A stretch of DNA of 64,000 nucleotides from Nannocystis exedens (GCF_002343915.1 NZ_NETK01000001.1:4598001-4662000); one strand, 5' to 3'. Counted from the stretch's first letter, positions 1 to 9,213 are shown. Notes: generated by a model not told the origin, from the letters alone. A program made the numbers and translations.

Positions 1-1
1 C

Positions 2-1522
2 GACACCCACACCCGCGCGCCGCGGGCCGCCTCCACCTCGGCCGTCCCGCACCTCGGTCGGCTCGAGCTCGACCCGCGGCTGGTCGTCCGCAGCTTCGAC
101 GCCGGCTTCGCCGCCCTCGCGGGCGAGCGCGCCGACGAGGTCCTCGGGCGCCCGCTCGACGCCCTCTTCAGCGTCCGCGACCGCCGCGGGATCCTCCGCT
201 TCGACGAGCTCATCAGCCACAGCAACGCCGACCACATCGACCTCGACATCCACCTCCGCCTCGGCGCCCGCGAGCTCCTCACTCGCCTGCTGCTCACGCG
301 CACCGACACCGGCTGGCTCGCCTTCATCGAGGACCTCGGCGGCGCCGGCAACCTCGTGTCCGAGCTGGCCCAGAGCCGCGAGCTGTGGCGCGAGGTCGTG
401 CATCAATCGGCCGAGGGTGTCGCCGTCCTCGGCGGCGACGGCAAGCTGCTCGAGCACAACCCCGCCTTCTTCCGCCTGCTCGACCTCCGCTCGACCCGCA
501 ACATCCCGCTGAGCGAGGAGGCCGTGCGCGGCGCGGCGCTGGTCGACCTGCTGATCGACGACTCGCTGAGCCCCCTGCGCGACCACCTCGCCGGCCGCGC
601 CCCGCTCGGCCGCGAATTGCAGCACCGCGGCCGCTGGCTCGAGTTCGCCGCGCGCCCGCTGGCCTTGCCGCGGCAGCGGTTCGCCGGCGTGTGGCTGTCG
701 CTGCGCGACATCACCGAGCGGCGCCGGGCCGAGCGCCTGCGGGCCGCCCTCGACCTCGCCCGCGAGGAGCTCCTGCGCAAGGAGAAGCTCGCCGCGCTCG
801 GCGGGCTCGTCGACGGCATCGCCCACGAGATCGGCAACCCGCTCGGCGTCGCCGTCACCGCCGCCAACCTCGCCCACGACCAGCTGCACGAGCTGCGGGC
901 CTCGTTCGAGGCCGGCATCCTGCGCCAGCGCGACATGCGGCACCACCTGCAGCAGGCGCTCGCCGCCGCCGACATCGCGCTCGTGAACCTGCGCCGCGCC
1001 GCCGCTCTGGTCGCCGGGGTCAAGCAAATCGCCGTCGACAGCTCCGAAAAAGTCCGTCAGGACATGTCCGTCGGGACATATGTCGGCGCCGTGGTCGCCA
1101 GCCTGAGCCCGCTGACCTCCGGCACCCCGCACCGGGTCGGTGTCGACGTCCGCGCCGACCCGGTCGTCTCGGTGTTCCCGGCCGCGCTGGCGCAGATCGT
1201 CACCAACCTGGTCCACAACGCCCTGACGCACGCCTTCCCGGCGGGGCGGCCCGGCCGCGTGGTCGTGTGGGTCGATCGAGTGGCGGGCGAGCAGGTCGAG
1301 ATCGGCTGCCGCGACGACGGCGTCGGCATGACCGCCGGCACGCTGCCGCGGATCTTCGAGCCCTTCTTCACCACTGCCCGCGACCAGGGCAGCGGCCTCG
1401 GGCTCTACATCGTCCACAACCTCGTCACCGACCTGCTGCGCGGCACGATCGTCGCACGCGCCGCCCCCGAGCGCGGCGCCACCTTCATCGTCCGCTTCCC
1501 CGCGCGCCCAGGAGACCTGTGA
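2..1522 (+). CDS. PAS-domain sensor histidine kinase (5' end outside window)
   Basis: The reading frame is open from the left edge, so the gene starts upstream and 506 residues are visible. Two PAS-like segments come first (about residues 18-110 and 125-240), then a HisKA dimerisation helix with the H-box HEIGNPLG near residue 274. The HATPase_c domain follows, with N-box NLVHNALTHAF near 401, G1 DDGVGM near 438, F-box FEPFF and G2 GSGLGLYIV near 464. It should autophosphorylate on the H-box histidine and pass phosphate to an unlinked response regulator. No membrane segment is visible in this part, and no receiver domain follows. A GTG at 356 could start a shorter protein, but the first PAS domain would then be lost, so I take the longer frame. 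Confidence 0.88.
   Translation, partial: DTHTRAPRAASTSAVPHLGRLELDPRLVVRSFDAGFAALAGERADEVLGRPLDALFSVRDRRGILRFDELISHSNADHIDLDIHLRLGARELLTRLLLTRTDTGWLAFIEDLGGAGNLVSELAQSRELWREVVHQSAEGVAVLGGDGKLLEHNPAFFRLLDLRSTRNIPLSEEAVRGAALVDLLIDDSLSPLRDHLAGRAPLGRELQHRGRWLEFAARPLALPRQRFAGVWLSLRDITERRRAERLRAALDLAREELLRKEKLAALGGLVDGIAHEIGNPLGVAVTAANLAHDQLHELRASFEAGILRQRDMRHHLQQALAAADIALVNLRRAAALVAGVKQIAVDSSEKVRQDMSVGTYVGAVVASLSPLTSGTPHRVGVDVRADPVVSVFPAALAQIVTNLVHNALTHAFPAGRPGRVVVWVDRVAGEQVEIGCRDDGVGMTAGTLPRIFEPFFTTARDQGSGLGLYIVHNLVTDLLRGTIVARAAPERGATFIVRFPARPGDL
1064..1079. repeat. Interspersed dyad, copy in kinase gene
   Basis: ATGTCC-GTCG-GGACAT lies inside the histidine kinase coding region, between the H-box and N-box, and the outer bases extend it to GACATGTCC...GGACATATGTC. 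It belongs to the (A/C)TGTCC-N4-GGACA(G/T) family described in the findings. Role unknown. Confidence 0.7.
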
Positions 1523-1741
1523 GCCCTCGGCCCGACGACGGCTCCGCGGCCCCGCGCGACGCCGTCGTCTTCGCGCCTGAAGACCATGCCCCCTCCGCAC
1601 GACGACCGGCTCCGCTGCCCGCGCGACCCCTCGTCCCTCCCCCGCACCTCGCCGTCGTCCCCGCCCTCGCGCTCTGAAGACCCGCGCGACCGCCCTCGCC
1701 GTGCTACGCGAGGGCTGCCGCCGCCACCGCGCCGCCGTCTC

Positions 1742-2491
1742 ATGATCTTCGACGCCCACCTCCACATCATCGACCCGCGCTTCCCGCTGGTCCAAAACCA
1801 CGGCTGGCTGCCCGCGCCCTTCGATGTCTCCGAGTACATGTCCCATGCGACAGCACTCGGCATCGGCGGCGGCGCCGTCGTCTCGGGCTCGTTCCAGGCG
1901 TTCGACCAGTCGTACCTCGAGGACGCGCTGGCCCGCCTCGGCCCGACCTACGTCGGCGTCACCCAGCTCCCGGCCGACGTCGCCGACGCCGAGGTCTTGC
2001 GTCTGCACGATTGCGGCGTCCGGGCGGTGCGCTTCAACCTCCGTCGCGGCGGCTCGGCCGACCTCGCCGACCTCGAGCCGCTGGCGCGCCGGGTCTTCGA
2101 CCTCGCCGGCTGGCACGTCGAGCTCTACGTCGATTCCGCCGACCTGCCCGGCCTCGCCGCCCGACTGTGTGCATTGCCGCGGGTCAGCATCGACCACCTC
2201 GGCCTGTCCGCCGCCGGCTTGCCGACTCTGCTCGCGCTGGTCGAGCGGGGCGTCCGCGTCAAGGCCACCGGCTTCGGCCGCGTCGACTTCGACGTCGCCG
2301 AAGTGATGCGCCAGATCGCCGACGTCGATCCCGACGCCCTCATGTTCGGCACCGACCTCCCCTCCACCCGCGCCCCACGCCCCTTCGCGCCCGCGGACAT
2401 CGACCTTTTAAAACAGGCGCTCGGCCCGGAGCTCGCCCGCCGCGCCCTGCGGGACAACGCGATCGCCTGGTACCGCCCCGCCGCGACCTGA
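1742..2491 (+). CDS. Amidohydrolase 2-type metal-dependent hydrolase
   Basis: 249 residues. The protein opens with MIFDAHLHIID, the N-terminal metal-binding HxH of the amidohydrolase superfamily, and carries a histidine in VSIDHLGLS and a late aspartate in FGTDLPSTRA, in the order expected of the amidohydrolase-2 (2-pyrone-4,6-dicarboxylate lactonase-like) TIM barrel. The start at 1742 was chosen because the family motif begins there; the frame is open to 1586, but that stretch is Pro/Arg-rich and non-conserved. Substrate unknown: family members hydrolyse lactones, amides or decarboxylate aromatic acids. It is not visibly operonic with the kinase 220 bp upstream. Confidence 0.8.
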   Translation: MIFDAHLHIIDPRFPLVQNHGWLPAPFDVSEYMSHATALGIGGGAVVSGSFQAFDQSYLEDALARLGPTYVGVTQLPADVADAEVLRLHDCGVRAVRFNLRRGGSADLADLEPLARRVFDLAGWHVELYVDSADLPGLAARLCALPRVSIDHLGLSAAGLPTLLALVERGVRVKATGFGRVDFDVAEVMRQIADVDPDALMFGTDLPSTRAPRPFAPADIDLLKQALGPELARRALRDNAIAWYRPAAT

Positions 2492-2633
2492 GGCCCGGCC
2501 TACGCTGCGCGTCGCACCACTGCGCCCGCAGCCGCGCGACGCATGGGCCGCGCCGTCCGCACGAATATCCACAGACGTCCGAGCATCATCCTTGGCCGGA
2601 ATCGCATCGTCCGTCCGGCAGAGATTCGCACGC

Positions 2634-2960
2634 CCGGGATCCTCATACCCCGCCTGTCCATCCTCCCGCAGCGACTCATTCACATTCATCACTCGCGCCG
2701 TCCGCCCCGCGGGATCCTCATGCTCCCGCCTGGCCTGCCGGCGCCCCACTCATTCCTGACTCGCACCGCCCGCCCGGGCAACAGCATGAATTCCCCGGAA
2801 TCACATGCCCCCGCCTGGTGTTTCGCTGCGCCTCGTTCACATTCATGATACGCGCCGTGCCTTCACCAAAAGCACGAACGCCCCGGGCTCCTCATGCCCC
2901 CGCCTGCCCTTCCTCGCGCAGCGCCCCGTCCATGAGTCGCACCGTCCGCCCCGGGCACAG
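2634..2960 (-). repeat. Degenerate tandem copies of the ABC gene 3' end
   Basis: Four related units of about 70-75 bp begin at 2634, 2709, 2795 and 2884 (spacing 75-89 bp). The last is the genuine 3' end of the ABC transporter gene, including its stop codon at 2892-2894. Each unit starts with a CGGGATCCTCAT-like block followed by a CCGCCTG block and ends with a CGCACCGTCCGCCC-like block. A weaker partial unit may precede at about 2598. The first three copies have diverged and no longer code in frame. They fill most of the 400-bp gap between the amidohydrolase and the ABC gene. Confidence 0.75.
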
Positions 2961-4814
2961 GCCCACGAAGCGCGCGTCGTTGGTGGCCACCAGCGCTGCC
3001 CCGCCCGCGGCCGCGTGCTCGTGCAGCAGCGTCGCCACCAGCGCGCCGCCTTCGGGGTCGAGCCCGTTGCTCGGCTCGTCGAGGATCCACAGCGGCGGCG
3101 CGCCGATCGTCGCCGCTGCCAGGTACGTTCGCTTCACCTGTCCGAAGGACAAGGTGCGCATGCGTTGATCCATCACGGCCGTCAATCCCAGGCGCGCACA
3201 CAGCTGCGGGCTCGGCAACGGCGCGCGCTTGATCGCCGCGACCAGCGCCAGCAGCTCGCGCACTCCCAGGTCCGGGAACGCATCGGCGGTGTCGGGCGCG
3301 TAGCCCAGCGCGCGCCTGCCCGCCGTCCCGCCGTCCAGCGCCGCCCCTGCCACCGTGACCGAGCCGCGATCCGGCTCGACCAGCCCGGCCGCGATCCGCA
3401 GCAGCGTCGATTTCCCCGCCCCGTTCTCGCCGAGGAGCAGCACCACCTCGCCCGCGGCGCAGCGTAGATCGATGTGCCCCAGCACGATCCGCGTCCCCAG
3501 TCGCTTGCGCACCCCGAGCATCTCGAGCACCACCGCCGCACCTCCGTTCGCCGTCACCGGGCTGCCCGCTCGGGCATGTCCGATCAGCCATACCATCGAG
3601 ACCGCCAGCGCCCACCCCAGGACCGCCGTCGCTGGCATCCACGCCAACGCCGACAGCGCCAGCGTCGCCGCCAGCAGCAGCCCCAGAACCAGGCGACCCG
3701 GGCCGCGGCTGCCGAATCGCTCGGCCCAGCGAGCCGCCAGCCCGGCGGACACCAGCAGACTCGCGCCCGCCAGACCGCCCGCCAGCACCAGCCGCGGCGC
3801 GGCCGAGAGCGTGGTCGCCAGCGCCAGCGCCGCCCCGCAGGCGGCCCCGAGCCCCGATCCCAGCCCCGCGAGCGTCAGCACCGCCGCGCCTCGGCGGAGC
3901 CGCGCCGAAGCTCCCGCCGTCCGCAGCAGCCACGATGCTGCTTGCTCGATCCGCAGCAGCGGCCCGCTCACCGCCGAGCCTGCCACCAGTCCCGCCGGCA
4001 CCATGAATCCGCACAGATAGATCTGCAATCCCGCCGGGTCGCGCACCTGGTTCGTGCGCGCTGCCAGCCACGCCGCCGCCGTGGCGATCGCCATCACCAG
4101 CGCCCCGCGGGCCAGCACCGTCGCCTGCCCGCGGGCCACGCTGGTCGCCAGCGCCAGCGCCAGCGCCCACGGCCCGGGCAGTCGCCGTGAACGTCCGCGG
4201 CTGCCTGCCGAGCGGGTCGGAGCGGCCAGCCAGGCCGCCCGCAGCGTCGGCACGGCGATCGGCCAGGTCGCCACGGCCAGCACCGGCGTCGGAGCGAAGA
4301 GCAGCCCCGTCATCGCCGCCGCCCCGATCCACCACCCGCGCATGCCCGCGGGTCGCGCCAGCAGCACGCCGTGGCCGGCCAGCGCCCCGCCGAGCGCCCC
4401 TGCGGCCGCCAGCGGTCCGCCGCCGAGCCCCCACACGATCGTCCACAGCGACTCGGCCGCGATCGACAACCCGAAGAGGATCGCCAGGTGCCATGCGCGC
4501 GGCGCCGGCAGCGAGCGCAACCACAAGCTCGACTTCGTCTGCCACAGCGCCGCCATCGTCGGCGTCAGCGCGATGAGCCACGCGCTCCACAGCAGCGCCC
4601 GCGCCAGCGGCGACGTCTCGGCTCCCTCGACCAGGGTCGCGGTCGACAGCCCGTTGCCGCCGAACAGCAGCCCGCCGACGGCCAGCAGTCCGACGTACAC
4701 CGGCAGTCCCCGGCGCAGCGCCTCTGCGCCTGCCGTCAGCGTCAGCGCTCGTGCCAGCGCCCACGCGGCCGGCACTTCGGCGAGGACGCGGGTGGCTGCC
4801 ACGCGCCTTGCCAT
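2892..4814 (-). CDS. Fused ABC transporter, permease plus ATPase
   Basis: About 640 residues. The N-terminal two thirds is a string of hydrophobic, Ala/Leu-rich segments (roughly ten membrane helices). The C-terminal ~210 residues are an ABC ATPase with Walker A GENGAGKST, signature LSFGQVKR (F replaces the usual second residue of LSGGQ) and Walker B LWILDEP. The order permease-ATPase in one chain with a single ATPase suggests a homodimeric ABC-2/heme-exporter-like pump; substrate unknown. The frame is open to 4886; I prefer ATG 4814 because the extra 24 residues are low-complexity. Its 3' end has been duplicated downstream. Confidence 0.78.
   Translation of the reverse strand: MARRVAATRVLAEVPAAWALARALTLTAGAEALRRGLPVYVGLLAVGGLLFGGNGLSTATLVEGAETSPLARALLWSAWLIALTPTMAALWQTKSSLWLRSLPAPRAWHLAILFGLSIAAESLWTIVWGLGGGPLAAAGALGGALAGHGVLLARPAGMRGWWIGAAAMTGLLFAPTPVLAVATWPIAVPTLRAAWLAAPTRSAGSRGRSRRLPGPWALALALATSVARGQATVLARGALVMAIATAAAWLAARTNQVRDPAGLQIYLCGFMVPAGLVAGSAVSGPLLRIEQAASWLLRTAGASARLRRGAAVLTLAGLGSGLGAACGAALALATTLSAAPRLVLAGGLAGASLLVSAGLAARWAERFGSRGPGRLVLGLLLAATLALSALAWMPATAVLGWALAVSMVWLIGHARAGSPVTANGGAAVVLEMLGVRKRLGTRIVLGHIDLRCAAGEVVLLLGENGAGKSTLLRIAAGLVEPDRGSVTVAGAALDGGTAGRRALGYAPDTADAFPDLGVRELLALVAAIKRAPLPSPQLCARLGLTAVMDQRMRTLSFGQVKRTYLAAATIGAPPLWILDEPSNGLDPEGGALVATLLHEHAAAGGAALVATNDARFVGLCPGRTVRLMDGALREEGQAGA
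3135..3156. repeat. Interspersed dyad, short-spacer variant
   Basis: CACCTGTCC-GAA-GGACAAGGTG, with a 3-bp spacer. It encodes the ABC signature motif (LSFGQ), so protein constraint explains part of it; the flanking CACC/GGTG arms extend the symmetry beyond what that motif needs. Confidence 0.5.
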
Positions 4815-4969
4815 CGCAGGACCCCCGCCGCCTGTCAATGCCGCGGCCGCCACCCGCCCCTTCGCCGATCTGCCCCGCCTGTCCATGCGGCGCGGTGCAT
4901 CGCCGCGCGGCGTACTTCACGCGGAAGCCACTCTCTGGTTCACACCGCCCCGGCCTTCGCCGTCCGCCT

Positions 4970-6877
4970 TCAATACAAGTACACCGCCCCCGTGCGCGGG
5001 CCCCAGTTGTCGCTCTGGTCCCCGCCCACGCCCGCCGCCAGGCTCGCTTCGTCGAAAGAGGCCACGGCCAGGGTCGTCCCGTCTCCGGACAGCGACAGCA
5101 CCATCCCGAAGCGATCTTTTGCGTCCGAATTGGGCGACTTGACGTAGCTCTGCAGCTGCCACGAACCCGGCGTGCGGCGGTACACGAACGCCGCGCCGGA
5201 GTCCTCGCGCGAGTTGTTGGTCGGGTCGCCGCCGACGCCCACGTCCGTCCCGTCTTCCCAGGGCGCACCGACCGCGAGCGTCGAGCCGTCGGCCGACAGC
5301 TTCACGCTCTCGCCGAACCGGTCCCCCGTCTGGACGTCCGGCGCCTTCACGTACGCCTGCCGAGCCCAGGACTCGCCCGCCCGCGCGAACAGGTACACCG
5401 CCCCCGCATCGGGCACGCTGTTGTCGCTCTCGTCGCCGTCGATGCCGGTCGCCGCGCTCGCCTCTCTTTTGGCGCTGACCGCGATCGTCTGCCCGTCCTG
5501 TGAGATCGACACCGCCCCGCCGAAGAAGTCGCCGGCGTTCGCGTTCCAAGCCTTGAGGTACGCGCCCTGCGACCACTCCCCGCCGTCCGCCGTGAACACG
5601 TACGCCGCGCCGCTGAACGGCGCCGCGTTGTCGTGCGGCGTGACGTCCTCGCCCGCGACGCCGCTGTCCTCGCCCGGCGCGCTGACCACCAGCGTGCGGC
5701 CGTCGCCCGCGAGCGCCACCGCGGCTCCGAACCCGTCCTCCGTCTCGGCGTTCGACGCCTTCAGGAACTCGCGCTGCGACCAGCCGTCCTCGCCGCGGGC
5801 GAACACGTACACCGCGCCCGAGCCCGGCGCTGCCGAGTCCGTCTGGATGGCGTCGATCCCCGTCCCGCTGCTGCTCTCGCCCGGAGCGCCCACCGCCAGG
5901 ACGTCGCCGTCGGTCGACAGCGCCAGGCTCGCGCCAAACGCTGCATCCGGCTTGGTGTTCGACGGCTTGACGTACGCCTGCTGCGACCAGCCGCTGCCGT
6001 TGCGCGCGAACACGTAGACGGCCCCGGAATCCGACGCCCCCTCGCTGTCGCCGTCGCCGTCGATCCCGACGGCCTCGCTGTCCTCGTTCCACGCGCCGAC
6101 CGCCACCACCTCGCCGTCGCCGGAGATGGCGACCACGCTGCCGAACTGGTCCTGCGGGCCCGGGTTGAACGGCTTGAGGTACGCCTGCTGCGTCCACGTC
6201 TGCCCGGCCCGCACGAACACATAGGCCGCGCCCGCCTCCGGGCAGCCGTCGTCGGACGAGTCGCCGTTGACCGCGTAGGCGCAGCTCGACTCGAGCGGGG
6301 CCCCGACCACCATGGTCTCGCCGTCCTCCGAGAGCGCCACGCCCGTGCCGAAGTAATCGTTCTTGTCGGGGTTGCTCGCCTTGAGGTAGCCGACCGCCGC
6401 GACCATCGCCGACGTCACCCGGACCGCCTCCGAGTCGCTGCAGCCGCTCTGGTTGCAGGCGCGCACCGCGTAGCTCGCCCCCGCCTGCAGGTGCAGCGGC
6501 ATCGCCAGCGACAGCGACGTGCCCAGGAGCTCGTCGGCCAGCACGACCTCGCCCGCCTCGCCGCCCAGCGCGATCAACTGATAGTACCTGGCCCCCGCGC
6601 TCGGCGACCAAGAGAAGTCGAACTGCTTGATCGCCGAAAAGCCCAGCGAGAGGACCGGCGCCTCCGGCACGTCCTCGGCGCCCGTCGAGCCGGTGACGGT
6701 CATCACCGGCTCGGGTGCGGCGCCGGTGGTGCTCGACGTGTCGTCCGCCTCCGGCGCCCCGGTCGACTCGCCGTCGCCGTCAGTTTCGGGATCGAGGTCG
6801 ACCTCGGCCGCGTCGCCCTGCGGGAGACAGCCGAGGATGCAAGCGGAGAACAGGGACAGGCGCAGATAGATGGACAC
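4970..6877 (-). CDS. FG-GAP repeat lipoprotein
   Basis: 635 residues. Signal peptide MSIYLRLSLFSACILGC ends in lipobox LGC, followed by an acidic/Thr-rich linker (about residues 20-75), one fibronectin-like segment (about 75-150), and seven repeats of about 65-75 residues with the pattern FG..VALS.DG.T.VVGAP.E, each ending in a GAVYVF-like strand. This is the FG-GAP/integrin-alpha beta-propeller pattern, with Asp-rich loops likely to bind calcium. The start is GTG at 6877 with a GGGAGG Shine-Dalgarno sequence six bases upstream. Probably an outer-membrane-anchored surface protein for adhesion or binding; ligand unknown. The protein ends precisely at the last repeat, suggesting a closed propeller. 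Confidence 0.85.
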   Translation of the reverse strand: MSIYLRLSLFSACILGCLPQGDAAEVDLDPETDGDGESTGAPEADDTSSTTGAAPEPVMTVTGSTGAEDVPEAPVLSLGFSAIKQFDFSWSPSAGARYYQLIALGGEAGEVVLADELLGTSLSLAMPLHLQAGASYAVRACNQSGCSDSEAVRVTSAMVAAVGYLKASNPDKNDYFGTGVALSEDGETMVVGAPLESSCAYAVNGDSSDDGCPEAGAAYVFVRAGQTWTQQAYLKPFNPGPQDQFGSVVAISGDGEVVAVGAWNEDSEAVGIDGDGDSEGASDSGAVYVFARNGSGWSQQAYVKPSNTKPDAAFGASLALSTDGDVLAVGAPGESSSGTGIDAIQTDSAAPGSGAVYVFARGEDGWSQREFLKASNAETEDGFGAAVALAGDGRTLVVSAPGEDSGVAGEDVTPHDNAAPFSGAAYVFTADGGEWSQGAYLKAWNANAGDFFGGAVSISQDGQTIAVSAKREASAATGIDGDESDNSVPDAGAVYLFARAGESWARQAYVKAPDVQTGDRFGESVKLSADGSTLAVGAPWEDGTDVGVGGDPTNNSREDSGAAFVYRRTPGSWQLQSYVKSPNSDAKDRFGMVLSLSGDGTTLAVASFDEASLAAGVGGDQSDNWGPRTGAVYLY

Positions 6878-7592
6878 GGATTACCTCCCGGACGCCAAGG
6901 CGATGCCACTCGTCGAGCCCGGCAAGCAGCCGGCCCCGCCGCGTTGCGACGCACCGCCGCAAGCGGTCCGTCGATTCGTCGGACGATCTAGCACGCGCTC
7001 GATCGCCGTCGCAACGCGCCACACACGAATCCAGCCCCGCTCCGACGTGAGTCGCCGACGCAACTCTGCTTGGCAACCGCCGCTTCCCAAGCGCAGTTGC
7101 CAAGTCCAGCACCAACCCCCAACCGCAGTTGGATCGACTCATTCGTCGGCACCTCGGCTGCGACGAATGCCGGCTATGTGCATTGTCCCATCGTCGCGCC
7201 CACCACGGAGCATCGGTCCCCATCGCCACGTCCACGTCCGCCGGGCTCGCGCCGCCCGTCACCGGCCTCCTGGCCGCCGCCGATTCCCCACCGCGACCCC
7301 CCGGCCCGCGCGAGCAGCTTCGCGGCCAGCCGACATCGCCTCGACGGACGCCTCGACGCTGTAATGGCGCCGCGCTCACCGCGCGCGAAACCGCTCGCTC
7401 CAGACGCCGCGTCTTGCGCAGTCGCTGGACGGCGCTTTTTGCGCAGCCACCGCAGCCGCCGCCAACCTGGCCACGACCCGTCTGCGGGGCCTCTCGCAAA
7501 ATTATGCGCGGCGCACGCAGCGCGATTGCTTCTCGCCGTGGGCATTACATGCAGGGGGTCACGGTGCCTCACCCGTTCCGACAGAGGAAGCC
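6878..7592. other. 715-bp intergenic region
   Basis: I see no convincing gene on either strand: the open frames are Arg/Pro-rich without conserved motifs. It separates the minus-strand FG-GAP gene from the plus-strand small peptide gene, so it should hold two divergent promoters. It contains the paired hairpins at 7069-7132. Confidence 0.55.
7069..7132. repeat. Paired GTTG/CAAC hairpins
   Basis: CTTGGCAAC (7069-7077) pairs perfectly with GTTGCCAAG (7096-7104), and between them CGCTT pairs with AAGCG around a CCC loop. A second hairpin, CCAAC-CGCA-GTTGG, follows at 7119-7132. They sit about 190 bp upstream of the FG-GAP lipoprotein start. A similar GTTGCCAA dyad lies at 53223-53251 upstream of another lipoprotein gene. 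Could be an operator or an RNA structure. Confidence 0.6.
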
Positions 7593-7763
7593 ATGCGTGA
7601 TCACAACGAGACCCATCAGTCCCCCGAGCATCGGGAACACCCGAACATCCCGCTGGGGATGACCGCCGCGGACGACGCACCGTTTACGGTCGCGCCCAGC
7701 TTCTCTCCGTGGGGCGGCGACAACTTGGAGGAGTACGAAGAACACCCGTGCTGCTGGTCTTAG
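7593..7763 (+). CDS. 56-residue peptide, possible RiPP-type precursor
   Basis: ATG at 7593 is preceded by AGAGGAAG at correct spacing, and the frame runs 56 codons to TAG. The N-terminal half is hydrophilic (MRDHNETHQSPEHREHPN), a middle segment reads IPLGMTAADDAPFTV, and the C-terminus is SFSPWGGDNLEEYEEHPCCWS shortened to its key residues: aromatic/acidic residues ending in Cys-Cys-Trp-Ser. There is no signal peptide or membrane segment. The leader-core look resembles ribosomally made, modified peptides, but no maturase (radical SAM, YcaO, LanM) lies nearby, so that role is only a guess. The next gene, 190 bp downstream, is a VWA lipoprotein. I do not recognise the family. Confidence 0.6.
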   Translation: MRDHNETHQSPEHREHPNIPLGMTAADDAPFTVAPSFSPWGGDNLEEYEEHPCCWS

Positions 7764-7953
7764 CTGGTCCGCGGGGCAGGTCCCTCGGGCCAGGCGGGCC
7801 TCGCGAGCCCGGCGCGTGAATTCCAAGGCTCGCCCGGCGATTGCGCGAAATCGTCCAGAAGGCGTGCAAGTCGTCGTGGACGGCGCCAGGGCGATTGACA
7901 AGCGGCGGTCCGTCGGAGGAATTGGGGCCGTGCCGCCCGTCACGCCCCTCACC

Positions 7954-9084
7954 ATGCGCATTCGCCGCGCTTTCTCCCGTCTGTTCGATTCGCGGCGGAT
8001 CGGTCGCAGCGTCGCGCTCTGCGCTGCGCTGTCCGTGCCGTTCGTCGCTTGTACCTCGCTGACCCTCACTCGCCTGAATTCGGCGCAGAAGAAGCCCAAC
8101 AACGTGTGGGTGTTCTTCACCGTCGAGCAGGGTGACGAGCCGGTCGCCGGCCTCCAGGCCGAGGACTTCCAGATCTACGAAGACGGTGACCTGGTCTCGA
8201 CCTACGAGAGCAAGCAGGTCATCCAGAACCCCGAGGTCGCAGCGGTCATGTACACCATGCTGCTGCTCGACGTGTCGGGTTCGGTCTCCGAGTCGGGCTC
8301 GGCCGACCAGCTCGTCGACGCCGCCCAGCTGTTCACCGACCGCGTCGGCAAGACCCAGAAGGTCGGCGTGTACGCGTTCGACGGCGAGAAGGAGATCCAT
8401 CCGGTCACGCCGTTCACCGAGTCGGAGGGCGCCGTGTCCGGCGGCCTCGAGGGCCTGCGCACCTACAAGGCCAAGGACCCCTCGACCAACCTCCACGGCG
8501 CGGTCATGGAGGGCCTCAAGGAGCTCAAGAAGTCGCTCGACAAGGAGAAGAAGCCGCTCAAGTTCGGCACCCTCGTCGTGTTCACCGACGGCACCGACCG
8601 CGCCGCCCGCTTCAGCCGCGAGGACATGAAGCAGGAGCTGATGAAGGAGCAGTACAAGGACTACGAGATCTACGCGATCGGCGTCGGCGCGGAGATCAAG
8701 AAGGCCGGCCTCGGCGACATCGGCCGCGACGGCACCGAGCTGGCGACCGAGCAGGCCGGCGTCAAGGCGGCCTTCGAGAAGGTCGCCGACCGCATCGAGA
8801 AGCACACCAAGCGCTTCTACCTCCTGTCCTACTGCACCCCCGCGCGCAAGGGCACCCACACCGTCCGCATCGTCGCCAACAGCAAGAACCCCAAGGGCTC
8901 CGGCGACCTCGAGTGGGACTTCAACGCCGACGGCTTCGGCCCCCCGCCCGACTGCGACCCCAACACCCCGCCCGTCTTCCCGCTCAAGACCGGCGAGCTC
9001 GTCGACACCAGCAAGGTCCAGGGCGACAGCGGCAGCAGCGGCAAGGTCAAGGTCAAGGCCTCCGCCTCCGCCTCGGTCAACTGA
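7954..9084 (+). CDS. VWA-domain lipoprotein
   Basis: 376 residues from ATG 7954. The signal peptide ends in VPFVAC, a lipobox-like site. The segment QKKPNNVWVFFTVEQGDEPVAGLQAEDFQIYEDG is split here as QKKPNNVWVFFTVEQ then a VAGLQAEDF Ig-like 'secreted VWFA' prefix. The von Willebrand A domain starts near residue 97 and has a MIDAS motif DVSGSVSES near 105. A Ser/Lys/Ala-rich tail closes the protein. The frame extends upstream to 7816, but only the 7954 start places the signal peptide at the N-terminus. Such proteins are envelope-attached metal-dependent ligand binders; ligand unknown. Confidence 0.83.
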   Translation: MRIRRAFSRLFDSRRIGRSVALCAALSVPFVACTSLTLTRLNSAQKKPNNVWVFFTVEQGDEPVAGLQAEDFQIYEDGDLVSTYESKQVIQNPEVAAVMYTMLLLDVSGSVSESGSADQLVDAAQLFTDRVGKTQKVGVYAFDGEKEIHPVTPFTESEGAVSGGLEGLRTYKAKDPSTNLHGAVMEGLKELKKSLDKEKKPLKFGTLVVFTDGTDRAARFSREDMKQELMKEQYKDYEIYAIGVGAEIKKAGLGDIGRDGTELATEQAGVKAAFEKVADRIEKHTKRFYLLSYCTPARKGTHTVRIVANSKNPKGSGDLEWDFNADGFGPPPDCDPNTPPVFPLKTGELVDTSKVQGDSGSSGKVKVKASASASVN

Positions 9085-9118
9085 GCCCCGGCGCCGAGCC
9101 GCCTCCTGTACAAGCGGG

Positions 9119-9198
9119 CATGTCCTCACGGACATGTCCGTTCGTTCATCTCCACACGAGCACGGCTCTGGCCCGCGAGGATGTCCTTTCGAACATCC
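9119..9198. repeat. Dyad pair between convergent genes
   Basis: ATGTCC-TCAC-GGACAT (9120-9135) is followed by a variant GGATGTCC-TTTC-GAACATCC (9179-9198). Both sit in the 129-bp gap between two converging genes, where they could act as bidirectional terminators, although neither is followed by a T-run. Confidence 0.6.
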
Positions 9199-9213
9199 CC
9201 CCTCACTATCAAC

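Noticed and set aside
2863..5268. 800-codon Gly/Arg/Ala frame on the minus strand
   Set aside because: Shadow of the ABC transporter gene in another frame; no conserved motif.
6878..7592. Hidden gene in the 715-bp gap
   Set aside because: All frames are low-complexity with no motif or ribosome site apart from the 7593 peptide start.
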